This document shows positions 54,445-63,225 of a DNA stretch of 64,000 bases, one piece after another. The stretch's first letter is position 1. Each line of letters starts with the position of its first letter. The stretch is from Chitinophagales bacterium (GTDB lineage Bacteria; Bacteroidota; Bacteroidia; Chitinophagales; UBA2359). The notes under the pieces are model-generated. The model did not search any database. It was not told the origin of the DNA and saw only the letters and a program-made list of their open reading frames with translations. The stretch spans positions 682,001-746,000 of the forward strand of contig JAWKLZ010000002.1 in NCBI GenBank assembly GCA_041392475.1. Reading direction: 5' to 3'. The translations under genes and the position numbers were made by a program.

Positions 54445-56955
54445 ATGTCCCAAAACAATGCTACGATAAAAGGTTTGACTGATGAAGAAGTGCTGCAATC
54501 GAGGCAGGAACACGGCTACAATAGATTGGAGTACAAAAAAGAAAATGGTTTTTTGGATGCCTTGAAAAACTTGGCAAAAGAGCCGATGGTGGCTTTGCTA
54601 TTGGTCGCTTCAACTATCTACTTCGTCAGCGGCAATACAGGAGATGCCGTTTTTCTCGCTTTGGCGATTGTGTTGGTTGCCTCCATTTCTTTGTACCAAG
54701 ATTCGAGAAGCCGCAACGCTTTGGAGAAACTCAAAGATTTCACCCAACCCAGTTGCAAGGTCATTCGCAACGGGGAAGTAGTGGAAATCAAAAGTGAAGA
54801 ATTGGTCATTGGTGACAGTATGATGGTCGAAGAAGGCACAACGATTGCAGCCGATGGTGTGATTGTACAATCCAACGATTTTTCGGTCAACGAATCCATC
54901 CTCACAGGTGAGTCCTTATCGGTTTACAAAGATGCAACGAAAGCCGACAATGCCATTTATAGAGGCACAATGGTTGCCACAGGTTTAGCCATCGCAACGG
55001 TTACGGCGATTGGCAATACCACAAAATTGGGGCAGATTGGCAAAAGTTTGGAAAGTATCCAAGAGGAAAAAACTCCTTTGGAATTGCAGATTTTCGATTT
55101 TGTCAAAAAAATGGTCCTCATTGGATTTGTGGTGTTTTTGATTGTTTGGGGAATTAACTACTTACACACCTCCAATGTGTTGGAGAGTTTGTTACATGCA
55201 CTGACACTTGCCATGAGTATCTTGCCCGAAGAAATTCCCGTTGCCTTCACCACCTTTATGGCTCTCGGTGCTTGGCGGTTGATGAAAATGGGCATTGTGG
55301 TCAAACAGATGAAAACGGTGGAAACGCTCGGAAGTGCGACGGTCATTTGCACAGACAAAACGGGAACGATTACAGAAAACAAAATGCGCTTGGCAAAACT
55401 TTTTGTGCTGTCTTCTCAACAGATTTCCAATCCCGAAGATACATTGAGTGAGGAAGAAAAAGAGTTGATTCGAGTGGCGATGTGGGCAAGCGAGCCGATT
55501 CCATTCGATCCAATGGAAACCGCTCTGCACCAAGCCTATGCCCTTCAAATGACAAATGACGAAAGGATGGACTACAAAATGGCGCACGAATATCCGTTGG
55601 ACGGAAAGCCGCCTATGATGACGCATATCTTTGAAAATGAGCAGGGAAATAGAATTATTGCGGCAAAAGGTGCGCCCGAAGCTTTGATAGCCGTGAGTAA
55701 CTTGACAGCAACCGAAAAGACACACATTGAAAAAGCAATCCGCACTTTGGCTACTGATGGTTATCGTGTTTTAGGTGTTGGGCAAGCGACTTTTGAAGGG
55801 AATGATTTTCCTGATAAACAACAAGATTTTGCGTTTACCTTCAAAGGAATAGTAGCTTTTTACGACCCTCCAAAAGAGAACATTCAATCGGTATTTGACG
55901 GTTTTCATGCGGCAGGAATAAGGGTAAAAATCATCACAGGCGACAATGCTGCAACGACTACTGCAATTGCTAAACAGGTGCAGTTCAGAGGCTACGAAAA
56001 AAGTTTGACGGGTGATGAGTTGATGCAAATGGAGGATGCCGAACTTCAACAACGAGTGGCAGATACGCATATCTTCACCCGAATGTTTCCCGAAGCCAAG
56101 TTGAGAATCATCAATGCCCTCAAGGCTGGCAACGAAATTGTGGCGATGACAGGAGATGGTGTAAATGACGGCCCAGCCCTAAAAGCTGCTCATATTGGCG
56201 TGGCGATGGGTAAGAAAGGAACCGAAATCGCCAAACAAGCCGCTTCTTTGATTTTGCTGGAAGATGATTTGTCCAAAATGTTGGATGCTATTGCGATGGG
56301 GCGAAAGATTTACACGAACCTCAAAAAAGCCATTCAATACATTATTTCTATTCATATTCCCATCATTCTCACGGTGTTCATTCCTTTGGTTTTAGGCTGG
56401 ATATACCCCAATATTTTTTCCCCTGTTCATGTCATTTTATTGGAATTGATTATGGGACCAACTTGCTCCATCATTTACGAAAATGAACCCATGGAAAAAA
56501 ACACCATGATTCAAAAACCCCGACTATCGACCACCAATTTCTTCAATTTGAAGGAATTGATAACAAGCATTATTCAAGGATTGATGATTACGGCAGGAAC
56601 GTTGATTGCTTATCAATATGCGGTCAGTCAGGGCTTTAATGAGTCCATTACACGAACTATGGTTTTCACGGTACTTATCTCTGCCAACATCTTCCTCACA
56701 TTGGTCAATCGCTCGTTTTATTATTCTATTTTCACTACGCTGAAATACAAGAACAATTTGGTTTCCTTGATGATTGGAGCAACAATTTTGATTACAGGTT
56801 TGTTACTTTTTGTGCCCCCCTTTACAGCGTTTTTCAAATTTGAAACACTGAATGTCATTCAGTTATCCATTGCTGCTGCAATAGGTTTTTTCAGCGTTAT
56901 TTGGTACGAAGGGGTAAAATGGAGGAGTAGAAATAAAAATTCAAATAAAATGTAG
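54445..56955 (+). CDS. P-type cation-transporting ATPase (P2/calcium-type)
   Basis: 836 residues. N-terminal cation ATPase domain (GLTDEEVLQSRQEHGYNRL), actuator motif LTGES, phosphorylation loop CTDKTGT with Asp304, the P-domain MTGDGVNDGPALKAAHIGVAMG, and about eight to ten membrane helices. The membrane motif ILPEEIPVAF resembles the PEGLP of Ca2+ and Mn2+ pumps, so calcium or manganese export is likely. Transport specificity is inferred. The gene stands alone and is followed by a large hairpin. Confidence 0.92.
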   Translation: MSQNNATIKGLTDEEVLQSRQEHGYNRLEYKKENGFLDALKNLAKEPMVALLLVASTIYFVSGNTGDAVFLALAIVLVASISLYQDSRSRNALEKLKDFTQPSCKVIRNGEVVEIKSEELVIGDSMMVEEGTTIAADGVIVQSNDFSVNESILTGESLSVYKDATKADNAIYRGTMVATGLAIATVTAIGNTTKLGQIGKSLESIQEEKTPLELQIFDFVKKMVLIGFVVFLIVWGINYLHTSNVLESLLHALTLAMSILPEEIPVAFTTFMALGAWRLMKMGIVVKQMKTVETLGSATVICTDKTGTITENKMRLAKLFVLSSQQISNPEDTLSEEEKELIRVAMWASEPIPFDPMETALHQAYALQMTNDERMDYKMAHEYPLDGKPPMMTHIFENEQGNRIIAAKGAPEALIAVSNLTATEKTHIEKAIRTLATDGYRVLGVGQATFEGNDFPDKQQDFAFTFKGIVAFYDPPKENIQSVFDGFHAAGIRVKIITGDNAATTTAIAKQVQFRGYEKSLTGDELMQMEDAELQQRVADTHIFTRMFPEAKLRIINALKAGNEIVAMTGDGVNDGPALKAAHIGVAMGKKGTEIAKQAASLILLEDDLSKMLDAIAMGRKIYTNLKKAIQYIISIHIPIILTVFIPLVLGWIYPNIFSPVHVILLELIMGPTCSIIYENEPMEKNTMIQKPRLSTTNFFNLKELITSIIQGLMITAGTLIAYQYAVSQGFNESITRTMVFTVLISANIFLTLVNRSFYYSIFTTLKYKNNLVSLMIGATILITGLLLFVPPFTAFFKFETLNVIQLSIAAAIGFFSVIWYEGVKWRSRNKNSNKM

Positions 56956-56966
56956 TTTTCCTTATC

Positions 56967-57001
56967 CCCTAGATGAAAACGACAGAGGTTTTCATCTAGG
57001 G
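56967..57001. terminator. Large hairpin after the P-type ATPase gene
   Basis: A 14-bp perfect stem CCCTAGATGAAAAC / GTTTTCATCTAGGG with a 7-nt loop. There is no clear T-run, so it may be a transcript-stabilising or bidirectional structure between two convergent genes. Confidence 0.5.
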
Positions 57002-57079
57002 AATCATCAAAAAGGGGTTTTATGCTACGCTTCTCTTAAAACAATGACTATCAATCAAACAACTAATTTAGTTTCTTTG

Positions 57080-57586
57080 TTAAGCGCATTTTGATTCATA
57101 GTCTTCAAATACCTTATCCAAAGCATCTTTCAATACGATGGGTTTTTTGGTGCCAATGAAAATATGCTGTCCATCTTTTAGAATCAACTCCAAACCCGTT
57201 CTTCCAGACAAACTATATACATGCTCCATCGTGTTGAACTGCACATCCCAACCACTCAATTTAGCCAAAAGAGGAGTCTTAACTACTTGGTAGTCTTGAA
57301 TTTCTTTGGTTTTTATGGTTTGTTTTTTGTTGTGAAGTGGTGAATACTGATACTTGATTTTCTTGTTGCTGATGATGGTCTTCAATTGCAGCCTCCAGAG
57401 ATAAAAAGTGATTCCTGCTAAATACCCCACACAGACCAAACCTCCAAACAGTACGGCAGTTTTATCGTAGGGTGTACTGATGAACAATTGAATAAAAAAG
57501 CCACTTACCAACATAGTGATAATGGCCAATAGCATGATTTTACCTTTTTGGTAAGATTGTTTTTCTTTAAATAATACCTGAGTCAT
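57080..57586 (-). CDS. Small membrane protein with PH-like domain
   Basis: 168 residues. Two membrane helices (IMLLAIITMLVSGFFIQLFI; AVLFGGLVCVGYLAGITFYLW) are followed by a beta-rich domain (KTIISNKKIKYQYSPL...GLELILKDGQHIFIGTKKP) like the bacterial PH-domain proteins. Function unknown. In the 407-bp gap to the right (57587-57993) I see only AT-rich DNA and a weak inverted repeat around 57695-57775. Confidence 0.6.
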   Translation of the reverse strand: MTQVLFKEKQSYQKGKIMLLAIITMLVSGFFIQLFISTPYDKTAVLFGGLVCVGYLAGITFYLWRLQLKTIISNKKIKYQYSPLHNKKQTIKTKEIQDYQVVKTPLLAKLSGWDVQFNTMEHVYSLSGRTGLELILKDGQHIFIGTKKPIVLKDALDKVFEDYESKCA

Positions 57587-57993
57587 TTTTCTATAGTTTT
57601 ATAAATGAATAAATAAAGTGTCTCCCAAACAAGGAAGCAAATGGCACGTTTTCAAATAAATATACTTGGTTCTTATACAAATTTAGTGAAGGGAAGCTTT
57701 TGAAGATTACGATAAAGGGGAGAAAGTCTCTAATGCTTTGAGGGTAAGTCTTTTGTAGTTGTAAGCTTCAAAAATCCATTTTTGAATCACTAAAACATTC
57801 CTTGTTTGGATATGCAAAGATAAGATTAGTTTAAGACTAACATAACATTTACTTAACATTAAAACGGTTTTTTTTGAAAAAATGTTGCTTGGATGTCAAA
57901 ATTCGGTGATTTATTGGATTTTTTTACTGATATTTTCCCATATTCATTGTTGGAATCATAAAATTCTGAATTATCTGTGATAAAAACCCATTT

Positions 57994-58287
57994 ATGTCAA
58001 ATACCAACTTACTGGATTCATTGAAAAGAGAATTGAAGGAAATGGAAGCTTCTGAAATTTTGTCACCTGCTTATCGCAGAAAAAAGCTCATAGCCTATGC
58101 TGTCAGAACTGCCATCATGGTAGCACTTTACATCCTCTTTTGGCAATATGTATGGCTGCGGTGGACACTTTTAGTGTATGTCCCTTTGAATTTGGTTGGC
58201 TTGGTATTGATTTTAGGAGCAGAACGTTTTGTAAGGAAAAAAATGGAACAGACCAGACAACAAATTGAAGAAATAAATAGAGAATAA
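57994..58287 (+). CDS. Small two-helix membrane protein, unknown
   Basis: 97 residues. A charged N-terminus (LDSLKRELKEMEASEILSPAYRRKK) leads to two membrane helices (AVRTAIMVALYILFWQYVWL; LLVYVPLNLVGLVLILGAERF) and a charged tail predicted to form a coiled coil. It lies 82 bp before the TPM-domain gene and may be co-transcribed with it. No family recognised. Confidence 0.55.
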   Translation: MSNTNLLDSLKRELKEMEASEILSPAYRRKKLIAYAVRTAIMVALYILFWQYVWLRWTLLVYVPLNLVGLVLILGAERFVRKKMEQTRQQIEEINRE

Positions 58288-58369
58288 ACAAACGGGAACT
58301 TTCCTTTCCATTTTTTTGGTTATTTTTAGGAACGCAAACCAATGTGCGCCCAAATTCCTAATATATTGA

Positions 58370-59353
58370 ATGAAAAGCATGAAAATCAAACCTTCAATTT
58401 TATCCTATTTTATTGCGGTTTTACTCCTTCTAACAAGCATAGGGCTGACTGCCAAAGATGTACCTTATCTTTCGGGGCGGGTCAATGACTACGGCAATGT
58501 ATTGTCGGATGCGGTAGAACAACAATTGGAGCAGAAACTAAAAATTCATGAAGATTCGACTTCCAATCAAGTAGTGGTGTTGACCATTGACGCATTGGAG
58601 GATGAATTTATTGAAGGGTATTCCGAAAAAGTGGCTACAACCTGGAAACTGGGAACAAAAAACAACGACAATGGCGTATTACTTCTTGTTTCTGTGCAAG
58701 ATAGAAAACTGCGGATTGAAGTCGGATATGGCTTAGAACCCTACTTGACCGATGCCAAAAGCAGCCGCATCATCCGCAATGTGATTACCCCATATTTCCG
58801 CAAAGGAGATTACAATGGCGGCATTGTGGAAGGAGTGAATGCCATAATAGGCACTATTGAAGGAACGTATGTCAATGATGGAGAAACCGAATATGCAGAT
58901 GACGAAATACCCATGATAGCCAGATTGTTTGCACTCTTTTTCTTGTTCTTTTTTCTGCGTCCTTTCATCGAAAGTGCTGTGTTTTCAGAGGGATTTATCA
59001 GTTGGTTTTTGTTCGTTTTTCTGAGTCCATTTGTAGCCATGCTCAGTTTTGCAGGTTTGGGAGGCAGTTTCGGTTTATTGTCAATAGGGGTTTATGGAGT
59101 GGGTTTTATTGGCATGAAAATCTTCTTGCTCACTCCTGCTGGTAAAGCGATGAGAGAACGATACAACAAGAAAATGAAAGAACGTGCGAAAATGCAGCGT
59201 CAAAATAGCAGAGGAGACAATGGCAGGGGTGGTGGCACTATCTTTTGGGGCGGCGGCTCTGGAGGAGGTGGCGGTTTTGGCGGCGGTGGTGGTGGTGGAT
59301 TCTCTGGCGGTGGCGGTAGCTTTGGTGGCGGCGGAGCGAGTGGGTCCTGGTGA
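58370..59353 (+). CDS. TPM-domain membrane protein (YgcG family)
   Basis: 327 residues (ATG 58379 is an alternative start three codons in). Signal peptide, then a TPM domain (about 28-170: GRVNDYGNVLSDAVEQQLEQKL, NNDNGVLLLVSVQDRKLRIEVGYGLEPYLTDA, YFRKGDYNGGIVEGV), two membrane helices (about 182-250) and a Gly/Ser-rich C-terminus with GGGGFGGGGG runs ending in GASGSW. This is the classic YgcG layout. TPM domains act in photosystem repair and as phosphatase-like or chaperone-like modules; the bacterial role is unclear. The usual LemA partner gene is not adjacent. Confidence 0.88.
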   Translation: MKSMKIKPSILSYFIAVLLLLTSIGLTAKDVPYLSGRVNDYGNVLSDAVEQQLEQKLKIHEDSTSNQVVVLTIDALEDEFIEGYSEKVATTWKLGTKNNDNGVLLLVSVQDRKLRIEVGYGLEPYLTDAKSSRIIRNVITPYFRKGDYNGGIVEGVNAIIGTIEGTYVNDGETEYADDEIPMIARLFALFFLFFFLRPFIESAVFSEGFISWFLFVFLSPFVAMLSFAGLGGSFGLLSIGVYGVGFIGMKIFLLTPAGKAMRERYNKKMKERAKMQRQNSRGDNGRGGGTIFWGGGSGGGGGFGGGGGGGFSGGGGSFGGGGASGSW

Positions 59354-59506
59354 GGGATGAAAAGGTTGCATCCCAAATTGTCGTAAGGTGGTGTCGGTAC
59401 GCTGTACCGTTTATTGACTCCTTCAATAATGTCCTACAAACAGGGTCGGAGCTACGCTCCTAAGAAAACACTATTTTAAAAACAGAATAACCGTTTGATT
59501 ATTAAC

Positions 59507-59548
59507 CCCATTCGTAGCCCATGAATTAATTCATGGGCTACGAATGGG
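59507..59548. repeat. Perfect 42-bp palindrome
   Basis: 21 + 21 bp with no loop (CCCATTCGTAGCCCATGAATT and its reverse complement). It lies in the 582-bp gap between the TPM and porin genes, next to a GGAGC-containing repeat at 59434-59460. It could fold as a cruciform or act as a bidirectional terminator or REP-like unit. Confidence 0.85.
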
Positions 59549-59604
59549 AATAATTTTTAGCCAAATATCGTCATAAAAGAAATATTGCTGGTAAGGTATA
59601 AATA

Positions 59605-59641
59605 AAAAAAACTCCCTCAAAGCCAAAGCAATGAAGGAGTT
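59605..59641 (-). terminator. Leftward terminator of the porin transcript
   Basis: On the minus strand an imperfect 9-bp stem (AACTCCTTC / GAGGGAGTT) is followed by eight T. The MITE copy now lies between this terminator and the porin stop codon. Confidence 0.55.
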
Positions 59642-59692
59642 CCTTTTCATTTTCATCAAAATCAATAAATCAAAATCTATTCTATTCTATTC

Positions 59693-59883
<191 letters not shown>

Positions 59884-59935
59884 AAAGTCTTCGCACTATA
59901 TTAAAAATCTACGAAATCCATCAAATCTGCAATCC

Positions 59936-61069
59936 TTATTTGAAGTCGTGTCCAAAGTTGTAAATGAATGCAGCACCAACAGTCGTTTGAGAAGTTTTCA
60001 GCGCACCGTCTTCTCCTTCAAAAAATGGGTCGCTGCTATTGTCGAATCGTATTTCTGGTTTGAAGGTAAACGCACCGTCAGCCACTTTGAAGTCCCCCGT
60101 CAAAGTTAGCGCAAAAACAGACAAAGGTCCAAAGTAACGCACTCCATCAGGATCATCAAAATATTCTGCCCTTAGACCAACTCCAGAATTGCCTGTAAAA
60201 TGGTAGTTGAGATACAATGCCGCACCAGCCCAAGTAGCATCCGCATCGTAAGGAGCAGAAGGTGCAAAATCACTGTCATCACCCGCCTTAAAAGAACCCA
60301 AAGCAGCATTCAAACCCAACAACAAAGATTTACCAGTCGTGTCCAACTCAATGGTATAGCTCGTTGTCAAATCAAATAAGCTGGTAAAAGAGCCTTTCGT
60401 TTCACCAAAAGCAGAACCGCCTCCGTATTCATCACCGCCAATCCAATTGAGGTAAACGCTAAAGTTATCAGAAGGTGCAAGACTCGCTTGGAGCGCAATG
60501 GATTTTTTGTCATTGTAGTCCGCCAAAGCATCCCATCCATTGACAATCCCCGCCATAAAACCCAGTTTATCGCTTGCTGCAATGTCAATCTTTGCACCTG
60601 TATGGTAAAAAGGACCATTGCCGAATAGGTAGGAAAGGCTGTAATTGAAGTTATCAGGCGCATCAATGAGTTCATACCCAATGTGTGTACCGTATTGACC
60701 AATCGTAAATTTTACGGCATCCGAAATATTGTAAGCCAAATATGCTTGTTTGATGGCCAAAGCCGTTCCTATGTTGCCAAAGTTGCCGAGTTCTGCATTT
60801 GGACCAAAAGTCAAGTCCAATACAGCTTCCGACTTGTCATTGCTGTAGGTAAACATCGTTTTAGCGAGTCCTAGAGAAATGTTGTCATGATTGAGGTCAA
60901 AAATACGCCCAGTATTTGTTCTCGAAAGTGGTTTGTTAAGATTGTACTGGTAATAGGCATCTACATAGCCCAACAAAGAAAAGTTGTGTTTGCTTTCGTC
61001 CTGTGCATAGACATTGAAGGACAGAGCAGACAATAAGAATATAATACCGAAAAGTCTCATTGTTTTCAT
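59936..61069 (-). CDS. Outer membrane beta-barrel porin (OmpL-like, BBP2 type)
   Basis: 377 residues. Signal peptide (LFGIIFLLSALSFNVYAQ), then alternating amphipathic strands rich in aromatic residues (LLGYVDAYYQYNLNKP, AVKFTIGQYGTHIGYELIDAPDNFNYSLSYLFGNGPFYHTGAKI) and a C-terminal strand ending GAAFIYNFGHDFK. This is the putative beta-barrel porin-2 family. It follows amt and a PII gene on the same strand, an association seen in other Bacteroidota, so it may admit nitrogen compounds. Confidence 0.85.
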   Translation of the reverse strand: MKTMRLFGIIFLLSALSFNVYAQDESKHNFSLLGYVDAYYQYNLNKPLSRTNTGRIFDLNHDNISLGLAKTMFTYSNDKSEAVLDLTFGPNAELGNFGNIGTALAIKQAYLAYNISDAVKFTIGQYGTHIGYELIDAPDNFNYSLSYLFGNGPFYHTGAKIDIAASDKLGFMAGIVNGWDALADYNDKKSIALQASLAPSDNFSVYLNWIGGDEYGGGSAFGETKGSFTSLFDLTTSYTIELDTTGKSLLLGLNAALGSFKAGDDSDFAPSAPYDADATWAGAALYLNYHFTGNSGVGLRAEYFDDPDGVRYFGPLSVFALTLTGDFKVADGAFTFKPEIRFDNSSDPFFEGEDGALKTSQTTVGAAFIYNFGHDFK

Positions 61070-61267
61070 GGTAACAAAATTTTAAAACTTGTGAGATAAA
61101 ATGTTTTTTGCTACCTTGCTCAAAGTTTATTTTGTATGCTTCGTTCGTTTTTAGCAATCAAGCAAGGTAAACGCTGAGGTGAAGAGTTATGGATAGGCAA
61201 CGCTCCCCTTGTTGCTTTATCTCTAACGATTCACCTTTTTTATGTATCGGCGACTGAAATCACCATT

Positions 61268-62491
61268 TTAGCCTCCAATAAAGCCTGTATAAGAAGACAT
61301 TCCGTGTTCTGCAATGTCCAAACCTTCATCTTCCTCCTGTTCGGTCACTCGGATACCTACGGTTACTTTCAAGGCATACATCAACCCAAAAGCAAATGCA
61401 AAAGTGAAAGCACCTACTGCAACTGTACCAATCAACTGATTGATAAGCTGTGCGAAACCAGCTTTTGCTCCAAAAATACCCACGGCAAGTGTTCCCCAAA
61501 TACCACATACCAAATGCACAGAGGTTGCGCCCACAGGATCGTCCGCTTTGATTTTGTCAAAAAATACAACCGATAAAGGAATGATACACCCTGCAATCAA
61601 TCCAATCAACAATGCAGAAGTTGGTCCCATCAAGTCAGCACCAGCTGTGATTCCAACCAAACCGCCTAAAATACCGTTCAATACCATAGACAAATCGTGG
61701 GTTTTGAACATCAAGTAAGACACAAAAAATGCCCCTACTGCTCCTGCTGCCGCTGCAATTGAAGTAGTCACAAATACCAAAGAAACTGCACTTGGATCGG
61801 CAGACAAAACAGAACCGCCATTGAAGCCAAACCAGCCAAACCACAAAAAGAAAACACCCATTGCAGCTAAAGGCATACTGTGTCCAGGAATAGGTCGAAT
61901 TTTTCCATCTACATATTTTCCCTTACGAGGGCCCAAAATCAAAATAGCGGCCAAAGCTCCCCAGCCTCCAACAGCATGAACCAAAGTAGATCCTGCAAAA
62001 TCGTAGAAACCCATTGCTTTCAACCAGCCTCCGCCCCACTGCCACATACCTGTGATGGGGTAAGAAATCGCTACGAAAATCATGGCGAACAACAAGAAAC
62101 TTTCCAATTTGATGCGTTCTGCAACTGCTCCTGATACAATCGTAGCTGCTGTAGCTGCAAACATGGCTTGGAAAATGAAATCCGTCCAATACGTATAAGC
62201 TCCTCCTGCATAGGCGATTGCCTCTCCTTCAGGTGCAGTCAATCCAAAACCTGAAAAACCAAAGAAACTTCCTGCAAAGGCTTCTCCAGGATACATCAAA
62301 TTGAATCCTACCAAAGTATAGGTCAATAAGCCAATGGCTATGACCATTACGTTTTTAAACAAAATGTTCACCACGTTTTTGGAACGCACCAAACCAGATT
62401 CCAAACAAGAAAATCCCAGGTGCATAATGAATACCAGCACTGTGGCAATCATCATCCAAAGATTGTTTGTTACAAATAATGCTTCGTTCAT
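61268..62491 (-). CDS. amt: Ammonium transporter
   Basis: 407 residues with about eleven membrane helices. Family blocks are FLMHLGFSCLESGLVRSKN, the AGSTLVHAVGGWGALAAILILGPRKG signature with the pore His, FFLWFGWFGFNGGS and HLVCGIWGTLAVGIFG with the second pore His. It imports ammonium and is gated by the PII protein encoded 70 bp upstream. Confidence 0.96.
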   Translation of the reverse strand: MNEALFVTNNLWMMIATVLVFIMHLGFSCLESGLVRSKNVVNILFKNVMVIAIGLLTYTLVGFNLMYPGEAFAGSFFGFSGFGLTAPEGEAIAYAGGAYTYWTDFIFQAMFAATAATIVSGAVAERIKLESFLLFAMIFVAISYPITGMWQWGGGWLKAMGFYDFAGSTLVHAVGGWGALAAILILGPRKGKYVDGKIRPIPGHSMPLAAMGVFFLWFGWFGFNGGSVLSADPSAVSLVFVTTSIAAAAGAVGAFFVSYLMFKTHDLSMVLNGILGGLVGITAGADLMGPTSALLIGLIAGCIIPLSVVFFDKIKADDPVGATSVHLVCGIWGTLAVGIFGAKAGFAQLINQLIGTVAVGAFTFAFAFGLMYALKVTVGIRVTEQEEDEGLDIAEHGMSSYTGFIGG

Positions 62492-62561
62492 TTTATTGTT
62501 TTTTAATTCAGTTATAAATATTCAATTTTATCTAAAAAATAATCCCGTCGTTGAACGTACT

Positions 62562-62900
62562 CTAAAGTGCTTCCGAACTTGTTTCGTTGGTCCGAATCCG
62601 TACAATATGCTCAATGTCCGTTACGATTACTTTTCCATCGCCTACTTCTCCAGTTTTTGCTGCTCGACAAATCGCATTGACGATTTCCCCCACTTTGTCG
62701 TCCACTGCAAAAATTTCCAGTCGCATACGAGCGATGTATCCCACGTCATAAACACTTCCTCGATACATAACCTGTTCATGCTTTTGCCGCCCAAAACCCT
62801 TCACCTCCATAAAGGTGAAAAAGTTTACATCTATATCGCTAAGTGCCTTTTTTACGTCGTCAAACTTCGAAGAGCGAATAATTGCTTCAATTTTCTTCAT
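62562..62900 (-). CDS. PII nitrogen regulatory protein
   Basis: 112 residues: MKKIEAIIRSSKFDDVKKALSDIDVNFFTF, T-loop VKGFGRQKHEQVMYRGSVYDVGY, B-loop AKTGEVGDGKVIVTDIEHIVRIRTNE. The T-loop tyrosine in YRGSVY is kept. The loop lacks the usual KGHTELYRG wording, and the following strand is IARMRLEI in place of LPKVKIEV, as is common for Bacteroidota PII proteins linked to amt. It reports 2-oxoglutarate and ATP/ADP and blocks Amt when nitrogen is plentiful. First gene of the PII-amt-porin unit. Confidence 0.93.
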   Translation of the reverse strand: MKKIEAIIRSSKFDDVKKALSDIDVNFFTFMEVKGFGRQKHEQVMYRGSVYDVGYIARMRLEIFAVDDKVGEIVNAICRAAKTGEVGDGKVIVTDIEHIVRIRTNETSSEAL

Positions 62901-63157
62901 GATTTGAGTCGTTTATTTTTTTGTGAAAAATGATGTCTTTTTTAATGATAATGCAAATTAAGACATTTTTTTTTGAAAAATTATCATCAAAGAGTATATT
63001 TTTTTATTTTTTTGACAATATTTTTTAATTTTTTGAACCATTACAGTCTTCAAAAGAAGAAAACAGTATTATTTTTTGAAAAAATTAAGTCTTGCGATTG
63101 AATAGAGTCACTTCATCCATATTGATTGAATAAAAGCCTCAAACCTTCAAAAAAGAG

Positions 63158-63195
63158 CAAAAAAAAGTGTCGGCTATTTTGAAATAACCGACACT
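63158..63195 (-). terminator. Terminator of the penicillin-acylase-family gene
   Basis: On the minus strand a 13-bp stem with one mismatch (GTGTCGGTTATTT / AAATAGCCGACAC) is followed by eight T, 31 bp after the stop codon. The rest of 62901-63157 is AT-rich and probably carries the PII promoter. Confidence 0.85.
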
Positions 63196-63225
63196 CAAAT
63201 TTGAATTTGTCTTTTTTTAAAAACT

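Noticed and set aside
57695..57775. Further member of the GACTTTTGAAGTTT inverted-repeat family
   Set aside because: Only 8 of 9 bases pair and the flanking consensus is absent; too weak to call.
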